Numbered from the stretch's first letter, positions 8,916-18,127 are shown. The stretch: DNA of 64,000 bases from Devosia naphthalenivorans (GCF_003056355.1 NZ_PYVW01000001.1:496001-560000), one strand, 5' to 3'. Translations and numbers: made by a program. The notes: generated by a model from the sequence alone, not told the origin.

Positions 8916-9593
8916 CGGGCGCCAGCCGCCCTCAGCCGTTCGTTCCAACATTGGCGATCGGATTGCCGCCACGATACGCTCCCGCCAAGGGGAAAGCGGC
9001 TCGTGCCAGCGTGTGCTTTGCAGCATTGCGGCGCCGATGACCACGGGCTCGACGCCGGCTTTGTCCAGCAGCCGCAGCACGGCAGCCAGCGACGAACCCG
9101 AGCTGATAACATCGTCGATCAAGGCGACACGCTTGCCTTCCAGCAGCGGCAGCATGCGGGGATCGATGAAGATCGATTTGGCGTGAGCCGGGCTGGTGAT
9201 GGAACTCATGGGCTCGGACAGCTCGTCCTGATACCAGAATTTGCGCGAGGTTCCCAAGGCGACCATCCGGCCATGGCCGAGGCGCCGGGCGACATTGGCG
9301 GCCAGCGGCAGGCCCAGGGTCGGCACGCCGATCACCACGTCCGCTGCAAAGGGCAGAATCTCATGCGTCAGCGCCTCGGCTAGTGCGTCCTCCACGGCGA
9401 AGCTGGCCTGGTTGATGATCAACGACGCAACCGCTTTCGTGCCATCACCCGGCAGCACGCGAATCGGCAGAAGCAGTTGGCGCCCGTCACGAAATTGCGC
9501 GGGGTAGCTATCGGTGAACACTGTCTCGATGGACGTGCCAGATGTGCCGGCGGGCACGATTTCCTGCCAGAAATGGTGTGGTTGAAGGATCAA
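8907..9593 (-). CDS. Phosphoribosyltransferase-family protein
   Basis: The conserved PRPP-binding loop RVALIDDVISSGSSL, preceded by the VIGVPTLGLPLA region, marks a type I phosphoribosyltransferase fold, as in adenine or orotate phosphoribosyltransferases. Its nucleobase is not identifiable by eye. The start is uncertain: the frame extends into the divergent amidohydrolase gene, so I place it at TTG 9593 (about 228 residues, a usual family length) rather than further upstream. It converges on the importer operon with a nine-base overlap. Purine salvage is suggested by the adenine deaminase, nucleoside hydrolases and deaminase within the next 10 kb. Confidence 0.75.
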   Translation of the reverse strand: MILQPHHFWQEIVPAGTSGTSIETVFTDSYPAQFRDGRQLLLPIRVLPGDGTKAVASLIINQASFAVEDALAEALTHEILPFAADVVIGVPTLGLPLAANVARRLGHGRMVALGTSRKFWYQDELSEPMSSITSPAHAKSIFIDPRMLPLLEGKRVALIDDVISSGSSLAAVLRLLDKAGVEPVVIGAAMLQSTRWHEPLSPWRERIVAAIRSPMLERTAEGGWRPLA

Positions 9594-9669
9594 GAGGCAG
9601 AACTTTCGCTTGCTGCGCGGGGGCCATTGGCCGATGTTGGCGCCATTGTTTTCAAGAACTTGGCACGTG

Positions 9670-10836
9670 ATGCAATCGCTCAGCAACGATCCTTTTGAAC
9701 TCGATGCAATGATCGCGTTGCGCCGCGACCTGCACGCCCACCCGGAGCTTGGCTTTGAGGAAGTGCGCACCAGCGGGCTTGTTGCGCAATGGCTCAGCGA
9801 AGCAGGCATCGAAATTCATCGTGGGCTCGGCAAGACCGGCGTCGTCGGCACGCTGAGGGTCGGCGACGGAACGCGCTCCATTGGCCTGCGTGCCGACATG
9901 GATGCTCTGGCCATGCCGGAACTCGCGGAGCGACCGTACAAATCCCAGGCCTCCAACACCATGCATGCCTGCGGCCATGACGGTCATACGGTTATGCTCC
10001 TCGCGGCTGCGCGCCACCTGGCACGCACGCGCGATTTCTCGGGCACTGTGCACTTCATTTTTCAACCGGCCGAAGAAGGTCGAGGCGGTGCCAAAGCCAT
10101 GGTGGATGATGGCTTGTTCACGCTGTTTCCGATGGATGCTGTCTATGGCCTGCACAACATGCCCGGGCTTGCGCCCGACGAGATGGCTGTCGTGGCCGGA
10201 CCGCAGCTGGCTTCCTCCGATAGCTGGGAGGTGATCTTTCGTGGTGTCGGCACGCATGGCGCCAAGCCGCATCTGGGCCGCGATGCGGTCACTGCGGCCG
10301 GGCACTTTCTTGCGGCGATCCACACCATCGTGGCCCGGCGCGTCGATCCGCTGCAGCCAGCCGTCGTGAGCGCTTGTGCGCTGAGTGCGGGAGATTTCAA
10401 CGCGCTGAACGTGATCCCGGATGAGGTGCGGATTGGGGGCACTGCTCGCGCCTATACGCCCGCTGTGCGGGATCAGTTGGAGGATGAGATCGGTGTGGTC
10501 GCGCGGGGCATAGCTGCAACGTTCGGAATCGAAGCCGACTATCGCTTCAAGCGGCGCATTCCGCCGGTGGTCAACGATGTCACCGCAACTCAGGCCGCGC
10601 TCTCTGCTGCCCAGGCGGTAACCGGCCGACCTGTCGTCGTTGACTTTCCACCATCAACGGCCGGCGATGATTTCGCGTTTTTTGGCGCTGAAGCTGCGGG
10701 CGCCTATGTGTGGCTGGGCAATGGCCCTGCCGTGGATGGCGCGCTGCATCACAACAGCCGCTACGACTTCAATGACGAGGCAATTATCACCGGCGCGCGC
10801 TTTTGGACGGCCCTGGTCGAGCAGGAACTGCGTTAG
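9670..10836 (+). CDS. M20-family amidohydrolase (hippurate hydrolase/IAA-amino acid hydrolase type)
   Basis: A 388-residue metal-dependent amidohydrolase. Metal-binding motifs are visible: RADMDAL, HACGHDGHT, the catalytic/metal pair in QPAEEG, LHNMPG and a C-terminal histidine in GALHHNSRYDF. M20D enzymes cleave N-acyl amino acids and similar amides; the substrate here is unknown. ATG 9670 begins just before the family's RRDLHAHPELGFEE block; a longer start would run into the divergent gene. No strong ribosome site is visible. Its link to the neighbouring sugar and nucleobase genes is unclear. Confidence 0.85.
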   Translation: MQSLSNDPFELDAMIALRRDLHAHPELGFEEVRTSGLVAQWLSEAGIEIHRGLGKTGVVGTLRVGDGTRSIGLRADMDALAMPELAERPYKSQASNTMHACGHDGHTVMLLAAARHLARTRDFSGTVHFIFQPAEEGRGGAKAMVDDGLFTLFPMDAVYGLHNMPGLAPDEMAVVAGPQLASSDSWEVIFRGVGTHGAKPHLGRDAVTAAGHFLAAIHTIVARRVDPLQPAVVSACALSAGDFNALNVIPDEVRIGGTARAYTPAVRDQLEDEIGVVARGIAATFGIEADYRFKRRIPPVVNDVTATQAALSAAQAVTGRPVVVDFPPSTAGDDFAFFGAEAAGAYVWLGNGPAVDGALHHNSRYDFNDEAIITGARFWTALVEQELR

Positions 10837-10871
10837 GAGGCAGGGAGGCCTCACTCCGTTGTGGGGAGGGA

Positions 10872-11780
10872 TCAAGGGTGGGAGGTGGAGAGCCCCTGCC
10901 CCAGCAGATCAAGCGCGCCCGTAGCGTCGACGTCCATGAGAACCGAAACGGGAAATCCGCCCGCATTCGGAAGCACAGCCCCAGCATCTGCGCCGTGTGA
11001 AATATCAACGCTAAAGCTTTGTTTTGTCGTGTTAAAAAGCTCTGGCGCGACGGCATAGAGCATGACACATGGATCATGCAGCGGCCGGCTTTCCCGGCCA
11101 TCCTTGAAATAGGCGGCGATCAGCTCGGCGGCCGCCGTTGCGGCAGTGGATTTCCCGTTCAGCGCAGCCAGATACTCCCTGTCTGCCCGCACCTTGCGGG
11201 TCACGTCGAGCGGCACGATGGTCACATCCAGTCCCGCCGCCAGCACCATGGCCGTAGCCTCCGGATCGCAGGCGAAATTGAATTCGGAGTGCGGCCCGGC
11301 ATTGCCCTTGTCCCGCACAACGCCGCCCATCACGATCAGCCGCCCGATCCGCGCTGCGGCGTCGGCATGATCGCGCAGCATCAGGGCGATATTGGTCAGC
11401 GGCCCTAGTGCCAGGATATCGATGCTGCCCGCCGGAGCCTCGCGCAGCCGGTCGGCGATCCAGGACGGCGCAAAGCCGGGGAATGGCGGAGCCCCCTCCG
11501 GCAGCAGGACGCCGCCAAGCCCGTCATCTCCATGGATATCCGCTTCATCGATGCCCGGCCTTGCCAAGGGGGCGCCCGCGCCCGCTATCGCCGGAATGTC
11601 GCCGCGGTCCAGCAGGGCCAGCAGCCGCCCTGCATTGCGGGTGGTCACGTCGATGCCAAGGTTCCCGGCCACCGTCGTAAGCCCCAACACCTCGAACCGC
11701 CCGGACTGCAGCGCGAAGAGGACCGCCACAGCGTCGTCCAGCCCCGGATCGGTGTCGATGATGACCATTTGCCCGGTCAC
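10872..11780 (-). CDS. Inosine/uridine-preferring nucleoside hydrolase family protein
   Basis: A 302-residue N-ribohydrolase that splits nucleosides into base and ribose in the cytosol. The calcium-binding N-terminal DTDPGLDDAVAV motif, the ALGPLTNIAL region and the VMGG segment are all intact. It is the last gene of the minus-strand operon that begins at 18.1 kb and overlaps the deaminase stop by four bases (ATGA), so the two are coupled. With the deaminase upstream it could release base and ribose from imported purine nucleosides. Confidence 0.9.
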   Translation of the reverse strand: MTGQMVIIDTDPGLDDAVAVLFALQSGRFEVLGLTTVAGNLGIDVTTRNAGRLLALLDRGDIPAIAGAGAPLARPGIDEADIHGDDGLGGVLLPEGAPPFPGFAPSWIADRLREAPAGSIDILALGPLTNIALMLRDHADAAARIGRLIVMGGVVRDKGNAGPHSEFNFACDPEATAMVLAAGLDVTIVPLDVTRKVRADREYLAALNGKSTAATAAAELIAAYFKDGRESRPLHDPCVMLYAVAPELFNTTKQSFSVDISHGADAGAVLPNAGGFPVSVLMDVDATGALDLLGQGLSTSHP

Positions 11781-13099
11781 GCCGCACCGGCGTCGATCTG
11801 CCGGATTTCCGCCTTGAACTGATTGGCGATCTGGATGGCGTCCCGCAGCGCTTTGTCGGCGTCAAGGGTCTGCACCTGCCGGTCGCGCATCAGCCACTTG
11901 CCGGCGACCATGCTGTCGCGCACGTCACTGGGCATGCAGGCGAAAACCAGCATGGCATAGGGATCGTAGATGGGATGCAGGCGCGGCGCGCTCAGCGCGA
12001 TCCGGATCACGTCCGCCTGCTTGCCCGGTTCGAGCGATCCGGTCTTGAGATTGAGGCTCAATACTCGTGCGCCTTCGATCGTGGCCATGCGCACCACATC
12101 CCGCGCGGACAAAGGCTGCCGGTTCCCCGCCAGCAATTTGGCGAACATCGACACGGGCGCGAATTGGCTGAAGAGGTCCACCGTATTGCCGCTCATGGCG
12201 CCATCGCTGCCGATGCCGACCGGCAGCCCGGCATTGCGCAGGCGCTCGACCGGCGCGATGCCCCTGCCCGCCTTGCCGTTGGAGCGCGGATTGGTGGCAA
12301 CGCACACCTGATGCTCGGACATCATCGTGATGTCGGCATTATCCAGTTGCAGGCAATGGGCGCAGATCAGATTTGGCTTGAGCAGGCCCGCGTCACGCGT
12401 GACCGCCACGGTGGATTTGCCATGCGTGTCCCGGGCCCAATTCACTTCCAGCGTGCTTTCGGCCAGATGCATCTGCACCGGCACGCCGGGATGATCGTTC
12501 GACCATCGCGCCACGCGTTCCATGACCTGGAGGCCGGTCGAATAGGGTGCATGTGGCGCGATCGACGGCGTCACCAGCGGATGGTCTGCGAATTCGTCGA
12601 CAAGTTCATCTACAAGATTAAAACCTTGATCGAAGTCCTTGTGATCCGGTGGGTTAAAGTCAGCCAGCGTCTGGCCGACGATTGCCCTCAACCCGGCCTG
12701 TGCCGCAACGCGCCCGACTTCGGCTTCGAAATAATACATGTCGGCGACGGTCGTCACGCCGCCCTGGATCATCTCCAGCGCCGACAGCGCCGAGCCGGCC
12801 CTGACCATTTCGGGCGAGACAAATTTGCGTTCAAGCGGCAGGATGTAGCGATAAAGCCGGTCGTCCACGTCTTCGGCGAGGCCACGGAAAACCGACATGC
12901 CCATGTGGCAGTGGGTGTTGACCATGCCCGGCATGACGATGTCGCCGCCGCAGTCGATGATCTCGGCACCGGCGATGGTTGGCGGAACGCCTGATCCAAT
13001 CGCACGGATCGTCGTGCCCTCGATCTGCACCCACCCCGGATTGTGCTCCGTCATGGCGTCGTCGAGGGTGAGCACCCAGGCGTTGGTGAGAAGGATCAC
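11777..13099 (-). CDS. Amidohydrolase, MtaD/SsnA-like (methylthioadenosine/SAH-type) deaminase
   Basis: An amidohydrolase-superfamily protein of about 440 residues related to 5-methylthioadenosine/S-adenosylhomocysteine deaminases, SsnA and triazine hydrolases. Metal ligands are visible in NTHCHMG, QMHLAES and IGSDGAMS, and HAPYSTG matches the substrate-site block. I start it at GTG 13099, whose GTGA overlaps the ATPase stop; an upstream in-frame ATG at 13129 lies inside the ATPase gene. Being between a transporter ATPase and a nucleoside hydrolase, it most likely deaminates an adenosine-type compound or a free base brought in by that transporter. The exact substrate is not determinable here. 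Confidence 0.8.
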   Translation of the reverse strand: MILLTNAWVLTLDDAMTEHNPGWVQIEGTTIRAIGSGVPPTIAGAEIIDCGGDIVMPGMVNTHCHMGMSVFRGLAEDVDDRLYRYILPLERKFVSPEMVRAGSALSALEMIQGGVTTVADMYYFEAEVGRVAAQAGLRAIVGQTLADFNPPDHKDFDQGFNLVDELVDEFADHPLVTPSIAPHAPYSTGLQVMERVARWSNDHPGVPVQMHLAESTLEVNWARDTHGKSTVAVTRDAGLLKPNLICAHCLQLDNADITMMSEHQVCVATNPRSNGKAGRGIAPVERLRNAGLPVGIGSDGAMSGNTVDLFSQFAPVSMFAKLLAGNRQPLSARDVVRMATIEGARVLSLNLKTGSLEPGKQADVIRIALSAPRLHPIYDPYAMLVFACMPSDVRDSMVAGKWLMRDRQVQTLDADKALRDAIQIANQFKAEIRQIDAGAA

Positions 13100-14184
13100 G
13101 CCTCTGCTTCCGGCGCCAGGATGGTGCATTGCTCGGGCACCGGAACAAGCTTGGCATTGGCGCCGATGTCCAGCGGCCGGGTCAGTGGCCCGTTAGCCAG
13201 CAGGAGCCCTGCCCCGGTCTCGCACTGATATTGGTACGCACGCCCCAGATAGGTGCGCAGGCCCAATGTCGCGGGAATGCCTTCGAGATTGACATTGTCT
13301 GTGACCGCCAGCCCGTCGGCACGACATGCCAGGATGAAACTGTCGGGAATGGCGCCGAAGTGCTCCAGACCCAGGGTCAGCTTTACTCCGCCGGCCATTT
13401 CCGCCGTCACCTTGGCGCCATCGCGGGCGACCACTTTCATGGGGATCAGGTTCTCGAACCCAACAAAGCGCGCCACGAACGCGTTGGCCGGCCGCTGGTA
13501 AAGCACCTCTGGTGTATCCAGCTGCATTATCCTGCCAGCATGCATAATGGCCACGCGGTCGGAAATGGAAAAGGCTTCTTCCTGATCGTGCGTCACGTAA
13601 ACGGAGGTTGTGCCATTGGCGCGCTGCAACTGGCGGATTTCGACCCGCATGTCGACGCGTAGTTTGGCGTCGAGGTTTGAGAGAGGCTCATCGAACATCA
13701 ACAGCGGCGGCTCGATCACGAGCGCCCGCGCAAGGGCGACACGTTGCTTCTGGCCGCCGGACAAAGCGCCCGGCAGCCGGTCGGCAAGGTGCGCAAGCCC
13801 CACACGCTCGAGCATTGCCCCTACCCGCTTGGCCTTGTCCTCGCCTGAAATGCCGCGCTGCTTGAGGCCGAACCCGACATTGTCGGCCACCGACAAATGC
13901 GGGAACAGCGCATAGTTCTGGAACACCAGGCCTATATTGCGCTGATGCGCTGGCAATCGGGTCAGGTCCTTGCCGCCAAGCTCGATCGTGCCGGAGGTCG
14001 GCTCAAGAAAGCCTGCCACGAGGCGGAGCGTCGTCGTCTTGCCGCAGCCGGAGGCGCCGAGCAGCGACACCAGTTCGCCCTCGGCAATGTCGAGCGACAG
14101 ATCTTCGAGCACTTTGGTGGTGCCGTAATGCGCCGTGATGTTCTGGATCGAAAGGTTTTGGGTCACGGCTGGCTCACTTGGCAA
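13096..14184 (-). CDS. ABC transporter ATP-binding protein (PotA-type)
   Basis: A 362-residue ATPase of the polyamine/iron/thiamine importer family, with Walker A GASGCGKTT, signature LSGGQKQR, Walker B LLMFDEPLSNLD and a C-terminal TOBE-like domain. It overlaps both neighbours and is the energising subunit for the two permeases upstream. The PotA name reflects sequence class only: every metabolic gene in this operon is a nucleoside or nucleobase enzyme, so a purine-type substrate is more likely than spermidine. Confidence 0.9.
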   Translation of the reverse strand: MPSEPAVTQNLSIQNITAHYGTTKVLEDLSLDIAEGELVSLLGASGCGKTTTLRLVAGFLEPTSGTIELGGKDLTRLPAHQRNIGLVFQNYALFPHLSVADNVGFGLKQRGISGEDKAKRVGAMLERVGLAHLADRLPGALSGGQKQRVALARALVIEPPLLMFDEPLSNLDAKLRVDMRVEIRQLQRANGTTSVYVTHDQEEAFSISDRVAIMHAGRIMQLDTPEVLYQRPANAFVARFVGFENLIPMKVVARDGAKVTAEMAGGVKLTLGLEHFGAIPDSFILACRADGLAVTDNVNLEGIPATLGLRTYLGRAYQYQCETGAGLLLANGPLTRPLDIGANAKLVPVPEQCTILAPEAEA

Positions 14185-14962
14185 GGAAGGTCAGACCCAG
14201 GGTGCGCTCGACCACCGCCATGACGGCAACGGTCAGCGCCATGAGCAGCACTGAAACCGAGGCGACGGTGGGGTCGAAGAACTGCTCCATATGGGCCAGA
14301 ATTTGAATCGGGAGGGTGGAAATGCCCGGTCCGGTCATGAAGATCGAGATCGAAACGTCATTGATCGAGGTGATGAAACTCAGGATGAACGCCGCGATCA
14401 CGCCCGAACGGACATTGGGCAGCAGGATGGTGAAAAACGTCTTGAGCGGTGGCGATCCGAGGCTGATCGCGGCTTCCTCGATGGAAAAGTCGAACGATGC
14501 CAGGGAGGCACTGATCACCCGCACCACATAGGGTAGCACCAGCAGGCTATGGCCGATCACCAGCGACAGGAAGATAGGCGCGGAGAACTGGGCGGCGACG
14601 TTCTTGAGGATGGAGAAGCCAAGCACCAGTTCGGGGACCAGAACGGGCAGGATGAACAGCGTGGAAAGCCACCCGGGCAGTTGGATGCGATAGCGATTGA
14701 GCGCATAGGCCGCCGGGATGCCAATCAGCAGGGCGATAAATGTCGATAGAAAAGCGATCTGCAGGCTGGTGATGATGGTGCGGCGGAAGGCCGAAATCTG
14801 GAAGATGTTCTCGAACCAGCGCAGGGATAATCCCTGTGGCGGAAAGGTAAGATAGGTCGTGTCGCTCAGCGCCGAGCCGATCACGATGACCAACGGCCCG
14901 ACCAGGAAAAAGAATACCAGGACCGTGAAGGCGATCAGCGCGGGATGCAGTTTGTTGGTCAT
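14174..14962 (-). CDS. ABC transporter permease (PotC-type)
   Basis: A 262-residue inner-membrane permease with about six hydrophobic segments and the EAA-loop region (SIEEAAISLGSPPLKTF) that docks on the ATPase. It begins at ATG 14962, sharing one base with the upstream permease stop (TGATG), and overlaps the ATPase start by 11 bases, so the importer subunits are translationally coupled. Confidence 0.9.
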   Translation of the reverse strand: MTNKLHPALIAFTVLVFFFLVGPLVIVIGSALSDTTYLTFPPQGLSLRWFENIFQISAFRRTIITSLQIAFLSTFIALLIGIPAAYALNRYRIQLPGWLSTLFILPVLVPELVLGFSILKNVAAQFSAPIFLSLVIGHSLLVLPYVVRVISASLASFDFSIEEAAISLGSPPLKTFFTILLPNVRSGVIAAFILSFITSINDVSISIFMTGPGISTLPIQILAHMEQFFDPTVASVSVLLMALTVAVMAVVERTLGLTFLAK

Positions 14963-15786
14963 CAGACGGCCATTGGGTTGAGGCGGCGGGCAATGCGGGT
15001 CATCAACAGCACGACGGCTATGGTGATCACCACCATGATTGCCGCGATTGTCGATGCGCTGACCCAGTCAAAGGTCACCATGGCCTGCTGGTACATAAGC
15101 GTACCCATCACCATCTGCGCTTCACCGCCGAGTAGTTGCGGCGTGGCATAGGCCGTGAAGCTACCGGTGAAGACGAGAACGGCGCCGACGATCAAACCCG
15201 GCACTGCAAGGGGAAAAATCACTTGCATGAAAGTGGCAACGGGCCTGGCACCCAGCGAGGCCGATGCCTGGATGAGGTCGTCGGGGATAGATTCGAGCAC
15301 GCCAGCCAGCGTCAGGATCATCAGCGGCACGAACAGATAGACCATGGCCACGATCACCGCCCCTTGCGTGTAGAGCATGGTGGCTGGCTCGCTGATCAGC
15401 CCAAGCGAAAGCAGCGTTGAATTGAGGATGCCGTTCTTGCCCAGAATGATGAGCCAGGCAAACGAGCGGACCACCACGCCCGTCAGCAGCGGAAATACCG
15501 CTGCGATGATCAGGATCGACTTGAGCCATCCTGGCGCGCGCGACACCACAAAGGCGGTGATGAAGCCGATGACGAGCGAGATGATCGTCGTGATCGCCGA
15601 GATCTGGATGGTGCGCCAAAGCACGGTGCGGCGGAAGCCGCTGCCGAAGAAACTGGTGTAGGTGGCAAATGGCCCAGCCGGCGTCATGAACGTCGTGGCG
15701 ATGGTCGCCAGAACGGGCAAGACGAGGAAAATCACGACAAGCAATGTCGCGGGAGAGGCCAGAGTCCAGCCTGAAAAGCGTTTCAT
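14962..15786 (-). CDS. ABC transporter permease (PotB-type)
   Basis: A 274-residue permease, partner of the PotC-type subunit, with six or so membrane segments and an EAA-like loop (DLIQASASLGARPVATF). It is separated from the upstream binding-protein gene by 184 bases that hold two large hairpins, a common arrangement where the binding protein is made in excess over the membrane subunits. Confidence 0.9.
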   Translation of the reverse strand: MKRFSGWTLASPATLLVVIFLVLPVLATIATTFMTPAGPFATYTSFFGSGFRRTVLWRTIQISAITTIISLVIGFITAFVVSRAPGWLKSILIIAAVFPLLTGVVVRSFAWLIILGKNGILNSTLLSLGLISEPATMLYTQGAVIVAMVYLFVPLMILTLAGVLESIPDDLIQASASLGARPVATFMQVIFPLAVPGLIVGAVLVFTGSFTAYATPQLLGGEAQMVMGTLMYQQAMVTFDWVSASTIAAIMVVITIAVVLLMTRIARRLNPMAV

Positions 15787-15821
15787 TTAGGTCTTGGCCT
15801 TCTTGGCAGCTTGCCGTCTTG

Positions 15822-15908
15822 CCCACCGCTTCATTCCCGCAAAAGCGGGAATCTGCGGTGGGATAGAGCAGCAACGGAGGTTCCCGGTTTCGCGAGAATG
15901 ACTCCGTT
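15822..15908. repeat. Pair of long inverted-repeat hairpins between binding-protein and permease genes
   Basis: The first hairpin has an outer stem CCCACCGC/GCGGTGGG (15822-15829 with 15855-15862) and an inner stem ATTCCCGC/GCGGGAAT closing an AAAA loop. The second has AACGGAG/CTCCGTT (15873-15879 with 15902-15908) around an imperfect inner stem with GTTT loop. The GATTCCCGC-loop-GCGGGAATGA type core is a widespread proteobacterial intergenic palindrome. It probably modulates mRNA stability downstream of the binding-protein gene. A terminator is unlikely, as there is no U-run. Confidence 0.7.
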
Positions 15909-15970
15909 ATCGTCATAGTGTCCGGCAGTCACCGGTAAATTGAGCGCGGGCAGAAACCCGCGCCCGTCGA

Positions 15971-17005
15971 TTACATGCCGAACAGTTCGTTCCAGCGCTC
16001 GATCCAACCCGGCTTGGCCGCGTTCATCTTGACGTAGTCGATCCGCTGCAGGCCGGCGATGGTGTCGGCGCCATAGGTCCAGAGTGCAGCCTGTTCCGGC
16101 TCCAGCTCGACGGCGGTGGCAACGGGAGCATCGACGCCCTGCTCTGCCAGTTCCTGCTGGATTTCCGGGGACAGGATGAAGTTGATGAACTCATGCGCGA
16201 GATCGACATTGGCAGCGCCGGTGGGAATGTTGACCGTGTTCAGCGTGGCGATGGCGCCCTCTTCAAGCTCGGCCCATTCTGCTGTCGGCATGGCGGACTG
16301 AATCTGCCCCAGGGTAAAGTCCTGGGCGATTGCGGCCTTGATCTCGCCGGTCGAGAACAGATTGATCATCTCGGAGCCGGTATTGTAGTTCTTGACCACG
16401 TTTGGCTTGAGTTCTTCGAGTGCTGCAAAAGCGGCGTCAGCGTTTTCGTACGCGTCCACGCCTGCGTGATCGCCAGCCTTGATGACGGTCATCGGGCCAG
16501 CTGTCGTGGTGATATTGGGCAGGGACAGCGATGCCGCCATGTCTTCGCGCCAGAGGTCGTCCCATGACGTGATAGGCGTTTCTACGCTGGCACTGTCATA
16601 AACGATGCCAACGCGGCCGATAGTGTAAGCCGGGCCATAGCCGCCCTGCGGGTCCTGGGCCAATTCATAGATGCCCGCCAGGTTGGGCAACTTTGCAGGA
16701 TCGATTTTCTGGAACAGGCCGGCTTCGATACCGGTCTGGCTGAAGCTGTCGGACAGATAGATAACGTCCACGCCCTGGCCGTTGCGGACCTGCAGCTTGT
16801 TAAGGCGTTCGCCAGCGTTGCCGGTCTCGAAGATCAGCTCGCAGCCACACTGCTCGCGGAACGGGGTCAGGATGATGGCTTCCATCTTGTCGCCGTTGAA
16901 TCCCCACCACGAGATCGTCAGCGTTTTGTCCTGCGCCATGGTGGGCGCGGCGGACAGCAGCGCAACAGCCGAAATCGCAAGCGCCGACAAAGTTTGCTTT
17001 GACAT
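15971..17005 (-). CDS. ABC transporter periplasmic substrate-binding protein (PotD-like)
   Basis: A 344-residue extracellular solute-binding protein of the spermidine/putrescine class. The first 24 residues are a signal peptide ending in TMAQ; the mature protein starts DKTLTISWWGFNGDKM and includes the YTIGRVGIVYDS block of PotD-like proteins. It is the second gene of the minus-strand operon, just after a nucleoside hydrolase. The ligand is inferred to be a nucleoside, modified nucleoside or base because of the operon partners; polyamines cannot be excluded. Confidence 0.85.
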   Translation of the reverse strand: MSKQTLSALAISAVALLSAAPTMAQDKTLTISWWGFNGDKMEAIILTPFREQCGCELIFETGNAGERLNKLQVRNGQGVDVIYLSDSFSQTGIEAGLFQKIDPAKLPNLAGIYELAQDPQGGYGPAYTIGRVGIVYDSASVETPITSWDDLWREDMAASLSLPNITTTAGPMTVIKAGDHAGVDAYENADAAFAALEELKPNVVKNYNTGSEMINLFSTGEIKAAIAQDFTLGQIQSAMPTAEWAELEEGAIATLNTVNIPTGAANVDLAHEFINFILSPEIQQELAEQGVDAPVATAVELEPEQAALWTYGADTIAGLQRIDYVKMNAAKPGWIERWNELFGM

Positions 17006-17132
17006 TTATTTGGCTTCCCTGTGCATCGGAGGCCGTCGCCTGGCCGATGCTGATTAGACAGCCTCCCTTGAGAGGAAGCCTATTTTTGCGCCGCGTCCGG
17101 CGCAAGCTCAAACTTTGAGCTTTGCCCCTGAT

Positions 17133-18089
17133 TCAGTGGCCGGCTGGCACGTAGGCGATCGAGGCCTGGTACATCTCCACCAGCCGCTCCACCTTGGCCT
17201 CTTCGATAATCGTGATCATGGGTGTACCAAGGCGGCCGGAGGGGTCAACCACGGTCATGCCGCGGGTGATGCCGGGCGCGAGCGCCACGTCCATCGAAGC
17301 GCGCAAGGATTTGGTGACGATGCTCGGATCGATGACGACTGCTGCTGCAAGCGGATCGACGAAACGGAACACGTCGCCCCCGCCATAGCCCTCGTTTGTC
17401 CTGCGCGCATGATCGGCCAGCGCTTCAGAAAAGGCCTTCTCGGGCCCGGCCGGCAGGTCCTTGAACGCGGTATCAACTTCCGCGCCGCTCATGTTGTGGG
17501 TAACGCAGGGCTCCCACGGAACCACGACGATCTCGATATCAGCAGAGAACACGATCGAAGCCGCTTCGGGATCGGCATAGATGTTGAACTCGGCTGCCGG
17601 AGTGGTGTTGCCACGGCCGTAAACCGTTGCGCCCATAATGGTCAGCTGGCCAATGCCGTTGATGATGGATGGCTCAAGCCGAAGTGCCAGCGCCAGGTTC
17701 GTTAGAGGCCCGATCATCAGGAAATCGATCTTTTCGCCTCGGCCACCCGCCTCGCGGAAGGTCTGGCGCAGGAAACCGATGGCGTCCTCGCTGGCCGTAG
17801 CGGCATTATGGAGCGGGCGCGGCGCGCCACCCAGGCCATCTTCGCCATGGATATATTTCGCGTCGATGATCTTCTGCGTTAGCGGCCGGTCGGCCCCCAT
17901 GTGCACGGGAACATCCGCACCGGCAACGGCAAGCGTCGAGAGGATGTTCCGTGTTGCGGCGTCGAGGCCCACATTGCCGAAGACGGTGGTGATCGCTTCC
18001 GGCGTGCGGCCATTGGCGATCAGCATCAGCAGGGCCTGGGCGTCGTCAACGCCGCCATCGGTATCCAGAATAAGACGGTTGTTCGCCAA
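17133..18089 (-). CDS. Nucleoside hydrolase family protein (second copy)
   Basis: A second N-ribohydrolase of about 318 residues and the first gene of the minus-strand operon. The N-terminal motif reads DTDGGVDDAQ, with Gly in place of the usual Pro of DTDPGxDD; the metal-binding aspartates are retained. IHGEDGLGG and LMIGPLTNLAL are present. The start is uncertain: I favour TTG 18089 (AAGAAAGG nine bases upstream) directly before the conserved NRLILDTDGG; an ATG about 29 codons earlier adds residues that do not look conserved. It is divergent from the adenine deaminase gene. Confidence 0.85.
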   Translation of the reverse strand: MANNRLILDTDGGVDDAQALLMLIANGRTPEAITTVFGNVGLDAATRNILSTLAVAGADVPVHMGADRPLTQKIIDAKYIHGEDGLGGAPRPLHNAATASEDAIGFLRQTFREAGGRGEKIDFLMIGPLTNLALALRLEPSIINGIGQLTIMGATVYGRGNTTPAAEFNIYADPEAASIVFSADIEIVVVPWEPCVTHNMSGAEVDTAFKDLPAGPEKAFSEALADHARRTNEGYGGGDVFRFVDPLAAAVVIDPSIVTKSLRASMDVALAPGITRGMTVVDPSGRLGTPMITIIEEAKVERLVEMYQASIAYVPAGH

Positions 18090-18112
18090 TGCCGCGACCT
18101 TTCTTTCTTGTT

Positions 18113-18127
18113 CGACCGCGTCGGTCG
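18113..18127. promoter_or_regulatory. CGACCG-N3-CGGTCG inverted repeat in the divergent purine promoter region
   Basis: A perfect six-base inverted repeat with a three-base spacer lies between the divergent nucleoside hydrolase and adenine deaminase genes, where a shared purine-responsive repressor would be expected to bind. Short GC-rich palindromes arise often by chance at this base composition, so this is only a candidate. Confidence 0.25.
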
